A DNA stretch of 64,000 nt from Pseudocercospora fijiensis CIRAD86 (GCF_000340215.1 NW_006921538.1:2858651-2922650); one strand, 5' to 3'. Counted from the first letter of the stretch, positions 11,806 through 23,790 are shown. The notes: generated by a model from the sequence alone, not told the origin. Numbers and translations: made by a program.

Positions 11806-14800
11806 GCGCCGCACTAACTGTTAGCCTCGTACGGCGTAAGACTATCGACATTGTACTAGCTATAACACGCTCCTGCCTTATATAGGATACGAAGGGCACT
11901 ACCTATTAAACTAAGGTTATACTAGATCTAGGAAATTCAGTTAGTGCCCTTATTAGCCATCGCCTAGCTAAGCAATTAGACCTTCGACAACTGCCGAAGA
12001 CTAACCTACTAACCCTTGCTTAGTTTAATAACGCTCGGCACTTGACCTATAGGGCCTACTATATTTATATAGCCCTAAAGGACGACCTCGGAAATGAACG
12101 CCTACTAGACTTTACTGCCTACGTAGTAGATATAGACAACCTGCATAGGGGAGCCACTATTGTTATTAGCAACCCTATTCTTAAGTACTACGCTGTAGCT
12201 ATAGACCTAGGCCTCTAGAAGTAGCGATTTAGAATCGCTAGGAAAGAGGATATTAAACATATTAATGTTAGCGAGTGCCCTAACGATATTAGGGTCCTAT
12301 TTATTAGCAACCTAACACCTACCTTAGCTAATCCGACTACCGACCTGCTCGGTAGTAATAACGATAAGCTAGTGCCCCCTAATAGCATAGATCCTAAACA
12401 ATTTAAGCGTATACTAGAACCTATTCGGGAGACCTATATTAATGTGTTTAAACACTACCTAGCATCGACATTGCCTATATTTAAAGAGACGGATTATAAG
12501 ATCGATATTATAGAGGGCAAAGAGGTTCCTTTTAGCCCCCTCTACAATCTTAGTAAGCGAGAGCTTGCTATCTTACGTAAGTACCTAGAGGAAAACCTAG
12601 CTAATAGCCGTATTCGGTACAGTAACAGCCCTGCTAGTGCACTAATCCTGTTTGTTCTAAAGAAGGATAGTAGCCTACGGTTATACGTTAATTACCGTAG
12701 ACTCAATACTATTACTATTAAAGACCGCTATCTACTTCCGCTTATTAATAAGACCCTCGATCGCCTTTCTAGTACCTACTACTATACTACATTAGATATT
12801 AAGGACGCCTATTACCGCATCTGTATTCGTAAGGGCGATAAATAGAAGACAGCCTTTCGCACTCGCTATAGCTATTTCGAGTACTTAGTTATGCTATTCG
12901 GGCTAGCTAATGCCCCTGCTACATTCTAATCCTACATCAATCGGGCCCTTTTAGGCCTATTAGACTATCTCTATATAGTTTACCTAGATAACATCCTAGT
13001 TTACATACATTTACCTAATATTGCAGAACACTAGGCCGTAGTGCGTAAGGTCCTCGACCGCCTACGAGCCTATAGACTATATTACAAACCTTCTAAATGC
13101 ACCTTTGCTACTAAAGAGGTGTTATTCCTTAGCTTCCTTATTTTAACCGAGGGTGTTAAGGCTAATCCTAATCGGATTAAAACAATTACTAAATAGCCTG
13201 TTCCTACGTCTATTAAGGAGCTTTAATCGTTCCTCGGCTTCGCTAATTTCTACCGCCGTTTTATTAAAGGCTATTCGAGGCATATAATGCTATTAACTAA
13301 GCTCACTAAGACTAAGGCAAACCCTTCTAGAGAGTTTAGGTAGACTAACAAAACACAAGCCGCTTTTAACGGTCTAAAGTAACGCTTTACTAAAGTGCCC
13401 CTATTGCACTATTTTGTACTAAGCAAGCAGATCCGAATTGAGACTAACGCTTTATAGTTCGCTATATCGGCTATTATGTTACAGCAATTAGATAATAACT
13501 ATTACTAGCACCCGATTGCCTTCTTTTTACGAAAGATAATCGACGTAGAACGTCGATATAAGACCTACGAGCAAGAGCTCTTAGCAATCGTAGAAGCCTT
13601 TAAGCATTAGCGCTACTATCTTAATAGTGCTTAGTATATAATTCAGGTCTATATAGACTATAACAACCTGCGTAGCATTACTAAGGTTACAAGGGTTATA
13701 GGTCGATAGGCTAGATAGGCCGTCTACCTCGCTAGGTTTGATTTTAATGTATTATATCGGCTAGGCGTAAGTAACCCTGCTAATAGCCTATCGAGGCGAC
13801 CTAATTACGATAGCGAGACTTAGTATATTAATTTATTGTTTCCAACCCTATAGTATAAGATTGCTATAGCCTATATTGTTAATAAGCAAGCGTAGGATAA
13901 GCGGACTTCCGGACCCCGCGGCGGCAACAAATACTATAGCGGAGTTGTCGTTCTTCTAGTATACGTTAAGAAGGACGTAGATCGCTCGAGCTATAATAAC
14001 TCGATTAAGGACATTGCTATCTATAGTAATAGTCTATATAGCGACAGCACTATAGAAGAGGTTGCAGTAGTTCCGGCTACTAGTGCTATTAGATGTATAT
14101 AATACGTACCTCGTTTAATAGCGAGGGTACTATTAAATAACCTTACAAATAGGGATAGTTAATCGTTTATAGATAAGCTGTTACGTGCTTAGTAGAGGGA
14201 CGCCTTTGCTGTTAACTGTATTAATAGGCTTATAAGTAGGCGAACGACTCGATCTAGTAAGAGTAATTAGTCGATCGACGACAAAGGTTATTTAAAGTTT
14301 AAGGGCAGATACTATGTCCCCGCTAAACAATCGATTAGATAAGAGCTTTTAAAGAGGCACTATAATAGTAAGCTCGCTAGTTACTATAGCATAGAGAGGT
14401 CGCACGAGTTACTATCGCGTATATACTACTAGCTAAATAGTAAGCGGCATATAAAGGAGTATATACAGACCTATGTAGTATACTAGCGAGTTAAAGCACT
14501 AAAGCACTTACCATTTAGCGAGTTGTCTTTACTCCCTGTTCTAAAGAAGCCTTTTGCAGAGCTTATAATAGACTTTATTATAGGTCTTCCCCCTACTAAG
14601 CGAAGAGGAAGCAAAGACGTCTTTAACGCTATATTAGTCGTTATAGACCGATTTACTAAGGGTGCTCGCTACATTCCTACTCGTAAGGATTGGACTGCTA
14701 TTAATATAGCAGAGGCGCTATAGACTAACATCTTCTATACCTATTAGGGAACCCCTAAGGGGATCGTGTCCGATCGTAGATCGACACTAACATCTTACTA

Positions 14801-15704
14801 TTAGAGCGAGATTTGCTTGTAGCTAAGACTAAAGCATCGGCTATTAATAGCCTTCTATCTATAGACTAACGGTCAAATAGAGAGGCAGAATGCTACCCTA
14901 TAGCAGTACCTGCGCAGTTACATCAACGAGAACCCTAACGACTAGGTTAACCTCCTATAACTAGCTAAATTCGTATACAATAACAGTGTCTACTTATCGA
15001 CTAAGATATTACTATACATAGCTATAATAGGCTAGAACGCTACTATACTACAAGACCTACTATCGCTCGAGGCCGAGCGTAAGGAAAGGGAAGCGCGTTA
15101 AGTACCGGAAACACTAGCGGTAATAGAACGTGTCTAGAAGATGCGAGAAATCTATACTAAGATAGCTAAGAAGCTAATAAGGGCTTAAGAGTACTAAAAG
15201 GCCTACTACGATAAGCGCTATATACTAATAACCTTTAAACAAGGCGATATAGTTATACTAAGCACTAAGAACCTCCGTATCCGCAAACACCTATTACCTA
15301 ATAGCAAAATAAGACCCAAGCTTGCACCGAGATACATTAGCCTATTCCGCATTCGAGAAGTTAAGGGCTCTTCCGCATAGGCCTACTAGTTATAGCTTCT
15401 ACCCTATTACACTATCTATAACACCTTCTATATATCCCTCCTTAAACTATACTGCTAGCGCGAAGGCGATAAAGCGCCTACTAAGTTAGAAGAAGTCTTA
15501 GCTAATAGTAAAGAACTATAGTCTATAGAGCGCATACTAAAGCATCGGACTAGATAAAGCAAGAAGGAGTACCTCCTAAGATAGCAAGGCTATTTACCTA
15601 AATAGGACTCGTAGGAGGCTAAAGACTCTTTTAAGGATATAACTAAGTTGTTAGACGAGTATTAGACTAGTGTGAAGGACAAGAAGAAGGCTAAGAGGCT
15701 ATAA
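11793..15704 (+). pseudogene. gypsy-2 pol with C-terminal chromodomain (broken)
   Basis: Polyprotein of about 1300 codons, open apart from RIP stops. Order: protease-like ILDLGNSVSALI (about 11920-11950); RT from 12372 with [20 protein letters not shown] and catalytic YLDN at 12981-12992 (second Asp lost by TG to TA); RNase H; integrase zinc-binding arm (about 14355-14500) and core with IGLPPTKRRGSKD and VVIDRFTKGARYIP (14580-14690). The chromodomain at about 15525-15670 has KEYLL, GYLPKQDS and ITKLLDEY. This layout defines a chromovirus, whose chromodomain is thought to guide insertion to methylated histone H3. Pol frame is -1 to gag. Confidence 0.9.
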
Positions 15705-15727
15705 TGTTACTACTAGGGCCTAGGAAC

Positions 15728-15750
15728 AATGCTACCCCTAGGGTGCTATT
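15728..15750. repeat. 23-bp palindrome, gypsy-2 copy
   Basis: Arms AATGCTACCC and GGGTGCTATT around CTA, 24 bp after the pol stop. One of eight related palindromes in the window, preceded by CTAGGAAC as in several others. Confidence 0.8.
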
Positions 15751-16905
15751 AAGCTAACTAATTAGAGGCAAGCAATTGTTAGCAAAGGATAATAAGACTA
15801 TACTACGATAACGAACGCGTAACGAGTACTAACGAGCGCACTATAACTGTCAACTAATCGCCTACTCTTTTAAAGAATCTACCTCCTTACTAGCGTACCC
15901 TATAAGGTCCTCCTCTTAACGCCCCTCTTGTTTCTACGTCCTATTAGGATCCTAAGGCCTAGGCGGTCGATAGAGGCGCGCGCGCGCGTAGGCGAATAGT
16001 AATAGTAATAATAATAGTAACGACGGCGTTACGCTCGTACTAAAGGGCGACACGGCCGGCGCGGCTATATTAGTAACGGTATTATAGAGTGTGTTGTTAG
16101 TCGAAGAAGGAAATCGAAAGTAAGGTAAAGTTAGCGCTAAGACGACTAGCGCCGCTATTATCGACATTACTTACTATTGTCGCTACGCCTATAGACACAA
16201 CCTTACCTATACTACGAGCCTAAGGCACCTTAATCAAAACTTTAATTAAAACTTTAAGGCTAAGTTAAAACTTTAAGCCGCCTAAAAGATTGAGCGACTA
16301 ATAGACTAACTAAGGGCAAAACTATAGAGCTAAGCTAGCTAGGGTCGATCTTACGGACAATAGGTTACTCCTCGATCTTTCTAACCCTTTAAGCGAGGCG
16401 AACCTTAACTACTGTACTTATAATAGCCTTTACCTATAGAAACTAGACGAGCTGTGTTTTTTCTAAAAAGTAAATAATAGCCCTCGTAACAATAAGAACA
16501 ACCCTCGGAAGCGGACAACCCTTAGAAGCGGATATTGCTAGGTCTTTTAAGAGTAGACGCAAAGAACTCGATATAATATTACTTAGAACGGAGGTAGTGC
16601 TATAATACCTCGTACGTCTACCTATTACAATAGGGAAGACGCGCTCGTATTGTAATTAGTCGAAGGCCTTTAATTCTTATAGATATATATTACTTTATAG
16701 TTTATTGTATATAGAGATAGCGCAGTTAGAGTTGTACATTATGCTATATTAGAGGTAAGGTTTGATATAGTTATATAATCGGTAGTTGTGCGTTTAATTT
16801 AGCGCGGACTAAGCGGCCTATTAGACCTGCTAAGTTAGTAGCAATAGAGGTTGAGACTAGAATAAAGACCGGCTACGAGGACGCGGCCTTTAGAAGGGAA
16901 GCGTA
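15751..16905 (+). other. gypsy-2 3' untranslated region
   Basis: No coding domain. It holds a CG dinucleotide run near 15976, AAT-type repeats near 16000, and a block (about 16260-16440) conserved in gypsy-3, -4 and -5. A short minus-strand ORF at 15952-16167 is repeat-derived and not supported as a gene. Confidence 0.7.
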
Positions 16906-17102
16906 TATTAGGACTAAAGAGGTTATACGTAATTGGTATATAACCGGGCTCGAGTAAAGCTAGGGTCTTAATGCCTTAGGTAGGGCTTAGCGCTTAGCAA
17001 TAGGCTAACTTGCCTGCCTTCCTCCCTCTCCTCCTAGCTCCTTATCGAATACTACTCGTACCGACTACTACCCTATCTACCTGCTAATATACCCTTCTTA
17101 TA
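16906..17102 (+). repeat. gypsy-2 3' LTR
   Basis: 197 bp; its first dinucleotide is TA where the 5' LTR has TG. Followed by the duplicated CCGAA. Confidence 0.95.
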
Positions 17103-18889
17103 CCGAACACCTTATATATTTGCTTAAGTGTAAGCTTTCTTAGTAGCAGTAGGCGTACGGAGCGGCGAGCTATTATATATAACGATAGGGGGAGTTAGAA
17201 TAGGTATTTAAGCGGCTTATTGTCTAAGTCGACTAGCTACTTAGTTAGTAGTAGTGCTTTATCTACTTTGCTAACAATGTCGAAGTAGGGCATTCCTTAG
17301 GTTAGTCTAATAAACTTAACTAGTAGCTTGTATTATAGGCTATAGAGGGTGTCATCGATTTCTTAGTGCTTAAATCTACGCTAGAAGAAGAAGGCACCTC
17401 CTATAATATTAGTATAGAAGTTAGGGATATAAAGGCATTCCCTTAGTTTAATCTATAGGGGCTTGCTACTAATAGCTATAACCGTAAAGGATGCTATTCC
17501 GATAGCTACTACCTTGTTGTAACTAGTACTAGTTGCTACAGTTAAGGAGGCTAGTAACAGAAGTAGTATAAAATTGAAGCGACTAGGATAGTTAATAATA
17601 TTGCAGTTTAAGCTACTATTATATATTAGGCTATTAAACGGATTCCACTCTATTAACGCTGCTATACTAAGGTAGGTAGTAGGCCCGACTGCTCTAGCAA
17701 ATAATAGTATATTAGCGTAGAAGAAGTAGGCAAGGGAGAGCTTATCCGGTATAGAATCCTCGCTATTGCTACTCTCTAATCTATAGTGTTCTTAAGCAAT
17801 TTTAATAGCTAGTAGGTCCTTAAAGAACTTAGCCTGCCTTAGACAGAAGCTCTTATTCTTACGTAGGTAGCTTTTAAAGTACTTTAGCTTAGCCTTCTAC
17901 TTGTTGTCCTTATCCTTCTCTTTAACCTAGTTACGAAGGCGATAGTTTACTACGTTACATTTGCCTCGGTTCTTATATGCCTTCTTCTTACTAACGCTAG
18001 TTACCTTAGCGCACGTCTTCGGTATACGGCTGCTACTACGGTTCTTGTTCTTGTTGTTATTGTCTTTAGCTACTTGTAGAGCGGCATTAGCTTAGGGAGA
18101 AGTAGTATTAGCTTTACCTGTTTCCTCGTAGATAATGCTAAATAATAACCCTTTCTTAATAGAGGCTCCTAGTATATTGCGGGCATATTCTCGTACTATA
18201 TTAATTAGTTAGAGGAAGTGATTAGTATTAGGCGAGGCCTAATGCATTATATAGAGTCCCTTTCCGTAGGTTTTATCTATATTCGTAACTGCTATATAGA
18301 GATAGACTACTAGGTTATCTAGTTCTAAGTATTATATACGCCTTATCTTCTTATATAGGTTAAGCTATTCCTTATACTACTATTCTAGGTCCTTAACTTG
18401 TCGTAATCCTATTAGGCGAGCTAGTTCCTTACTAACTATTATTCTTTGCTATTATATATTTAGAGCAAGCTTATCCTTTAGACGCGTAAGAACAATACGT
18501 AGTATTAGTACTATTATATTGTTATTATTAGTAATTTCTAAATAATAGCGTACGTCTATAGTAGTAGCTAGGTATTCGATAGACTTGTTACGTACTAACC
18601 TAAATCGATTAAAGTCCGCTAACTAGATCCTATAGATATCTATAGCTATTTTAACTCCTTACTAGTAAAGAGGGTTAACTAGTATACGTTCCGCGTCTAG
18701 TATAGGGATTATAGGCTAAGCTAGCTCTACTAGTTTACTCGTATAAGGATTAGTATATATCTAGGTTTTATATCTAGAGAGATGTGTCTTAGTTTGCTTA
18801 AACTAGCGGTCCTAGTCGTTAGGCCCTTAAAGAGTAATATATTTAGTTCCTCCGAGGCGACTAGCCGAAGAGAGAGCTATTAACGATAT
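17103..18889 (-). pseudogene. copia gag, protease and integrase start (broken)
   Basis: Minus-strand start is probably ATA at 18887-18889, a RIPed ATG followed by SLIALSSASRLGG. A gag-like part runs to about 18000 and ends in a basic stretch with many Asn/Lys. A protease-like stretch (about 17450-17720, with IEWNPFNSLIYN) and the pre-integrase region follow. The frame breaks at 17103, where gypsy-2 entered; the rest continues at 10004. The gag assignment rests on position and composition, as I see no clear zinc knuckle. Confidence 0.68.
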
Positions 18890-18989
18890 ATCGATCTTGT
18901 AAGTGCTTATAGAAGCTTAATTAAATAGTGTTTTAGTACTACTAAGACTGCTAATTGTTATCTTATACTATAGAAGTCTCTAACACTAC

Positions 18990-19008
18990 GGATTTCCGGG
19001 CTTATAAC
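18990..19008 (-). promoter_or_regulatory. copia primer-binding site, half-tRNA type
   Basis: On the minus strand the LTR is followed by GTTATAAGCCCGG. With the G to A change allowed this resembles the complement of the initiator tRNA-Met anticodon region (GTTATGAGCCC), the internal half-tRNA priming known for Drosophila copia and some fungal copia elements. The tRNA match is from family knowledge and was not aligned. Confidence 0.55.
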
Positions 19009-19178
19009 TATCACGCATAGCGCAGTAGATTACTTACGTAATACTGCCTTGCTAGCGGTTCAATATAGCTTCGTTGATTGCCTATGTTCTGCTTATTCTG
19101 TAGTCTAAAATACAGTGTGGAAATCCTTCTCCTGCCAAGAAGTCACGTGCTGTCATGTGACTGAGCTTACGTGTCACA
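19009..19178 (-). repeat. copia 5' LTR (right copy, mostly unmutated)
   Basis: 170 bp. It retains nearly all CpA/TpG sites that the left copy lost, so RIP weakened within this LTR next to the unique gene island. Confidence 0.93.
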
Positions 19179-19183
19179 TGGCA

Positions 19184-19461
19184 GCCCACTGAATTGCGGT
19201 GGTCGCGTCGTCTCCCATGTGTGATCGATGGTGCACACTCTCCAGCATCATGAGCGCCTCTCGACTCGTAACTGATCTGTTGTTCTGCTGATTGAATGGT
19301 GATGGATGTCGTTGAGGCCGAAGCGAAACATTGCCGACAAGCGGCCGGTGACGTGCTTCGATCCATTCTATTCATCATTCTGCCTCTGATTCTTCTATAT
19401 AAGCGTGCTGGCGGCATTTCGAGCGAGCGGAGGATGTAGATCAACGGCAAGAGCAAGGAAT
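19184..19461 (+). promoter_or_regulatory. upstream region of the monooxygenase gene with TATA box
   Basis: Unique, unRIPed sequence between the copia LTR and the first gene. TATATAA at 19396-19402 lies about 60 bp before the ATG and is a plausible TATA box. No other signal recognised. Confidence 0.45.
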
Positions 19462-21004
19462 ATGGGCTCACTTCCGCCTCGCCAACGCTTTCGAGCGAAC
19501 AACGTAGCCATCATAGGCGCTGGACCATCGGGCTTAGCAGCGGCAAAGTACGACAGTCCGCCTTCTCACATGGCGGCATGGGACTGATTGGAAAGGTAGG
19601 TACTTACTTGCAGAGCATGCCTTCTCACGCATCACCATCATTGAGCAGCGAACTACGGTTGGAGGACAGTGGAACTACATCCCATGCGATGCCGAATCCG
19701 CCCAAGATTTTCCGATACCACAAACCAGTCCACATGCGCGTTTAGAGCGGCCGATATGGAAGAGTAGCAATACATCTAAGGAGCCGAGTCAAGATGCGCA
19801 GGAGCAAGCACAATTTATGACTGCAATCTATGAGCGACTCGAAACAAATATCCCTCGTGATCTGATGGCCTTTTCAGATCTTGAATGGCCAGGAGACCGC
19901 CAGCTATTTCCAAAACACGAGGACGTGCTGGAGTATACCGAGCAATACGCGAAGGACGTGTTGCATCTGATACAATTCCGAACACAAGTCCTGGACGTAC
20001 GGCCTCATGGCCAAGATCAGTGGCTAGTCAAAACCAAGGCGGTGCATCAGAATCTAGCCAGCACGCCTGTGGAAGAAGTATACGACGCTGTGATCGTGGC
20101 CAGTGGCCATTATGCTGTCCCGTATATACCGGACGTGCCTGGCATCCAGCACTGGAATAGAGCTTATCCGGGCCGTATCACACACTCAAAGTACTATCGA
20201 AACCCTGAGAACTATGCCGGCAAGAAGGTCATCGTCGTCGGGAACTCTGCTTCTGGTATCGATATTGGTGCTCAAATAGCCACTGTTTGCAAATTGCCAT
20301 TATTGATATCTCAGAAGTCAGAATCATATCTCAACGTTGGTGGAGCTTCGCCGGAGAAGCAAGAGAAGCCAGAGATCATCGAATATCTACTGGAAAGCCG
20401 AGGAGTCAAGTTTGCAGATGGCACCACCGAGACCGACATCGATGCCATCGTATATTGTACTGGCTACTTCTATTCGTATCCATTTCTGGATTCTCTTGAT
20501 CCTCCAGTGATAACTACAGGTCGAAGGGTGGAGAACTTATACCATCATCTGTTCTACAGACAACGACCTACCCTGTCATTCCTGGTCTTGACCCAAAAGG
20601 TCATCCCATTTGCATTTGCGGAAGTGCAGTCGGCATTGGTTGCAAGAGTGCTCTCTGGGCGCTTAACGCTCCCAAGTGAGGAAGAAATGAGGGCATGGGA
20701 AGAAGACAACGTCAGGGAGGCTGGCGAAGGAACGTCATTCCACGTGCTGCAGTTTCCAAAAGACGCAGACTACCTTAACACGCTTCACGACTGGGCTGTC
20801 AGCATTGACGAGAACGGCTCGATAGGCAAAAAGCCACCCTACTGGAGGGAGAAGCAGTATTGGATAAGAGAACGGTTCCCAAATATCAAGAAAGCCTTCA
20901 ATGATCTAGGCGAAGCTCGCCACAAGGCACGAAGGTTAGAAGACGTAGGCTATGACTTCGAGGCGTGGCGGCGCGAGAAAGAGAAGGAGGAGCATATTCT
21001 ATAG
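19462..21004 (+). CDS. flavin-containing monooxygenase, one intron
   Basis: FAD- and NADPH-dependent oxygenase of the FMO family, 496 residues, in the usual size range; substrate unknown. The ATG at 19462 has A at -3 and G at +4. An intron of 52 bp (19548-19599, GTACGA...GGTAG, branch-like CTGAT) must be removed to join AAK to YLLAEHAF. FAD motif GAGPSG is at residues 19-24. The FMO fingerprint YPGRITHSKYY is at 218-228 (F replaced by Y), the NADP motif GNSASG at 243-248, and the conserved YCTGYFYSYPFL at 314-325. No stop or RIP damage. A copia LTR ends 283 bp upstream of the ATG. In fungi such enzymes act on sulfur or nitrogen centres, sometimes in secondary metabolism, but no cluster genes are adjacent. 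Confidence 0.9.
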
Positions 21005-21113
21005 ATCAGGCGGCGAGGATCTGGTGAATTGAAAGTTTCTCAACTCCGACCGCACATTTGATTTCTTCTCTTTCGGTCCACATTTACAACATAAGCATAT
21101 ACGACAACCCAAA

Positions 21114-21911
21114 ATGGCTTGGGACGCCTCGCGTGCAATGGCCCAATTCTACAGCAACAACATTATCGCCGACAACATGACTGCTCGCAATGGTCATGGC
21201 ACTCCATACCCAGTAGACTCCAAAGAACTCAGGATCCTTCAAGATCCGCTCTTTGGCCCTGGATCTAGAGGCTTTCGAACCAACCCGCCTCGAATCTCAC
21301 TCCAACAAGCCTACGAACGGCTGTGCACGTATCAGCGACCCGATGCGAAAAGTAACAACAGATGGAAGGCTCTACGTGAGGCGATGAAATGCGAAAAACT
21401 CACATGGGACCTCATCATCAAGATGTTCGACGACATTGATGCCTGCTTCTTCAATGGCGATCTCCGAAGAAGAGTATATCTACGCTGGAGACCTTTTGAT
21501 GGCGAAGAAGAGATTGCCATCGGGGTGACGATGTCTGCATGCGCCTGGGAAAATCGCAAAAGGGTGTCGATCTCGTTGCGGACAAATCACAAGTGGGAAG
21601 CTGTGCCCAAGACTTCTGTTCTTGGCACACTTGTGCATGAAATGGTGCACGCCTACTTCTTGATACACTGTGGAGAGCTCGGGTCATTGGAATTCGGATG
21701 CATGGACCCGAGTCACGGAACGGTCTTCACCGCGGCGGCGAACATGCTGGAGAGACTGACTTCGCTGGATCTGACTACTGATTCGATAATGAATTCTATG
21801 CTCAAGGAATCTCCAGCAACGGGGCCGAACGGCCGAGGGACGATGGATATGATGCCTCAACATGGGTATGGATATGGACCTCAGGTGGCGTGGCCGGGTA
21901 TGTGGTTCTGA
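21114..21911 (+). CDS. SprT-like zinc metalloprotease domain protein
   Basis: Intronless, 265 residues, starting ATG 110 bp after the monooxygenase stop. The centre matches the SprT-like fold: KMFDDIDACFFNGDL at 104-118 and zinc-binding HEMVH at 175-179 with catalytic Glu176. A likely third ligand is His201 in DPSHGTVF. The C-terminal zinc ribbon of Spartan/SprT proteins is absent and the tail is Gly/Met/Pro-rich. Proteins of this domain-only type are common in ascomycetes and their role is mostly unknown; proteolysis of DNA-protein crosslinks is the role of the better-studied relatives. No signal peptide or membrane segment. Confidence 0.85.
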   Translation: MAWDASRAMAQFYSNNIIADNMTARNGHGTPYPVDSKELRILQDPLFGPGSRGFRTNPPRISLQQAYERLCTYQRPDAKSNNRWKALREAMKCEKLTWDLIIKMFDDIDACFFNGDLRRRVYLRWRPFDGEEEIAIGVTMSACAWENRKRVSISLRTNHKWEAVPKTSVLGTLVHEMVHAYFLIHCGELGSLEFGCMDPSHGTVFTAAANMLERLTSLDLTTDSIMNSMLKESPATGPNGRGTMDMMPQHGYGYGPQVAWPGMWF

Positions 21912-22043
21912 ACATGAATTCATCATTAAAATCGACAGCTGTAGGTATCAAGCAAGCAAACAAACTGTATACAAGAACGAGTGACTTCACAAATCCAAGA
22001 CCAACCAAAAGCATCGTCAACCTTTATCAACTCACTCAACCGT

Positions 22044-22738
22044 TCACATATAGGCCGGCGTAGCAGAAGGCGGCAACCCATCTCCCTCACTCTTGACAAC
22101 CTTACCTCTCCTCCCTCGCCTCACAAAAACCTGACAGATGATAGTAACAACAAACATAAAAATCGCAACCTAGACAAGCAAACCATCAGTCAAAACATCC
22201 ACTCTCTCTTCCCTCCCCCAGCCCTAGATAGTAGTAAGTATTCTCAACTCACCAAAGCCAAAGCAAACCCCGCCACCAACAACCTACACGCCAGAACACC
22301 TCCATCCCTCCAAATCTCCCTCAAAAACTCCAAAGTCTCATCATCCCAATCCCTCCAATGATTCCCACTACACCCAAACCTCGCACTGCGATTCATGCCC
22401 GCGATGGCGATCATCAGGATAAGAGAAACGGCATCGCCGAAAATTGAGAAGAGCCAGAGGAGGCTGATGCCGGCGGTGCAGCAGATCAGGAGGGTTTGGA
22501 TGGCGGTGTAGAGGAGGACGACGGCGGCGAGACCGAGGGTGGCGGCGTTGTGGGTTGTGGCGTCTACGGTTGTGAACTAGGGAGGGAGGGAGGGTTAGTG
22601 AGGGAAGGAGGGAAGAGGGGTGAAGATTTTCTACAGACATACCCAAGCGAAACTCCCGACAATAAGTAAAGAACAAATCAGAGCTGTAAAATAAGCTGTG
22701 ATCATAATCATACGGAGCAGACCGCCTTTGATCGCCAT
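22044..22738 (-). CDS. four-TM MARVEL-like membrane protein, two introns
   Basis: Three exons, 22643-22738, 22253-22576 and 22044-22169, give 181 residues. Introns (22577-22642 with GTATGT...CCTAG; 22170-22252 with GTGAGT...TCTAG) keep the frame exactly. Hydrophobic segments lie at about 9-31, 44-66, 68-92 and 128-155, the four-helix pattern of small fungal MARVEL-like proteins. Between helices three and four is a charged loop with WRDWDDETLEF. The tail is basic (RRGRRGK). Likely in the plasma or an internal membrane; function unknown. The family name rests on topology and length. Confidence 0.75.
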
Positions 22739-23744
22739 GGGTTTTTTCTTTCTTCTTTCTCTTTCGGATGATACGGAATTGTTACGGAATTGTTCTGTGA
22801 AGCGAGTAAAGGACATGTATCTCAATTCGATTCGATCCTACACCCTACCTTTTATCTTGCTCCCATGCCTGCTGCGTACCATCTACGACTTGTCCAAGCT
22901 GTTTCAGATGTGTAGAAAAGTGACGCGGTTCTTGGCCACGAAGCTACCTAGCCCCAGCTACGCCTGGCATGAGCATACTATATGGAATAGTCGGATGAAG
23001 TCAGTTCGGTGAGTGCCAGCATGGGTTTGGCTTGGGTCGGTATTCTTCTTGGGGATTGTGAGAGTCAAGACAGTGCGCAGAGGTGCGGGATTTGTCTTGG
23101 ACGATGTGACAAGAATCTTGGTGTCCTCGCAAACCAGGCATTGAGCTTTCTGCGCCGCTGCAGCTTTCGTCAGCTTCACAGGTCGCCAAGGCTTGTCATA
23201 TCTGCAAATAGGTCTCCAGCCACATTGATGTTGGCATGCCTGTCGCCTTACTGTATTCATGGCATGTGGCCGGCAGTCAGTAGCGCAAAACGAGACTGCG
23301 AATACTGTTGAGGACCAAAGTGACGCCTCGTGATCGAAGGAAGGAGCTAGGGTGGTGTTTTCCAGTCAAGCATCGCCTTGCGATCTGCTCCTTGATTTCT
23401 GGCGCCAACGCAGCGCGCAAACATTATTAAGTCGGCCGTTACGAGTACACTTGTACCCCTCTCTAAATGTACTTCCAGTGCCGATATTTAAGATCCTCCA
23501 TATGTTTGTTGATGATGCTGCTAGCCAATAACTCCAAACGCCTTGCCAAACAACTGCTGCACAATAACAGGACTCCGAGTATGATGGGTATCTTCTGGGC
23601 AGGCGACGAGATAAGTACGATGGGAAAGTAGCGAGTAAGATGATTCGATGAAGCGGCGGAATCTGCAACGCGTGAGGGTCAGCTGCTGGCTCTGAAACAC
23701 CACGAGCTGCGAACGTGCGGAGGCATACTAGGTTTCTCGTCGGA
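22739..23744. other. intergenic region, no supported gene
   Basis: Normal composition without RIP. Several overlapping ORFs occur on both strands but none has recognisable domains or consistent splice signals. It probably holds the promoter of the MARVEL-like gene and the 3' end of the next minus-strand gene. Confidence 0.5.
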
Positions 23745-23790
23745 TCACCGGTGCACCTGGCTGCTCTTGCCATCGTTGACTATCCCAAAG

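Larger units (their letters stand above)
10005..17102 (+). mobile_element. gypsy-2, complete Ty3/gypsy chromovirus, 7098 bp
   Basis: Two 197-bp LTRs and a perfect 5-bp target duplication CCGAA (10000-10004 and 17103-17107). It sits inside the copia integrase. The LTRs differ at only four sites, all TG in one copy and TA in the other, so almost all divergence since insertion is RIP. Contents in order: LTR, self-primer site, gag, -1 frameshift site, pol with chromodomain, palindrome, roughly 1.2-kb 3' UTR with CG and AAT microsatellites, LTR. Confidence 0.96.
5630..19178 (-). mobile_element. Ty1/copia-type LTR retrotransposon, interrupted by gypsy-2
   Basis: The 170-bp LTRs at 5630-5799 and 19009-19178 are flanked by a perfect 5-bp duplication TGGCA (5625-5629 and 19179-19183). 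Without the gypsy-2 insertion and its 5-bp duplication it is about 6.45 kb. Order on the minus strand is LTR, primer site, gag, protease, integrase, RT with YIDD, RNase H, polypurine tract, LTR; integrase before RT is the copia order. The interior is RIPed throughout, but the outer part of the right LTR is not. It lies about 280 bp upstream of the monooxygenase start codon. Confidence 0.93.

Noticed and set aside
15952..16167. Minus-strand ORF in the gypsy-2 3' UTR
   Set aside because: Built from CG and AAT microsatellites and not open in the sister copies.
19405..19461. Upstream in-frame extension of the monooxygenase
   Set aside because: It would need a GTG start; the ATG at 19462 has good context and places the FAD motif at the usual distance.
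23366..23773. 135-residue minus-strand ORF
   Set aside because: No domain and no consistent splice link except a possible short last exon of the membrane-protein gene; most likely 3' UTR.
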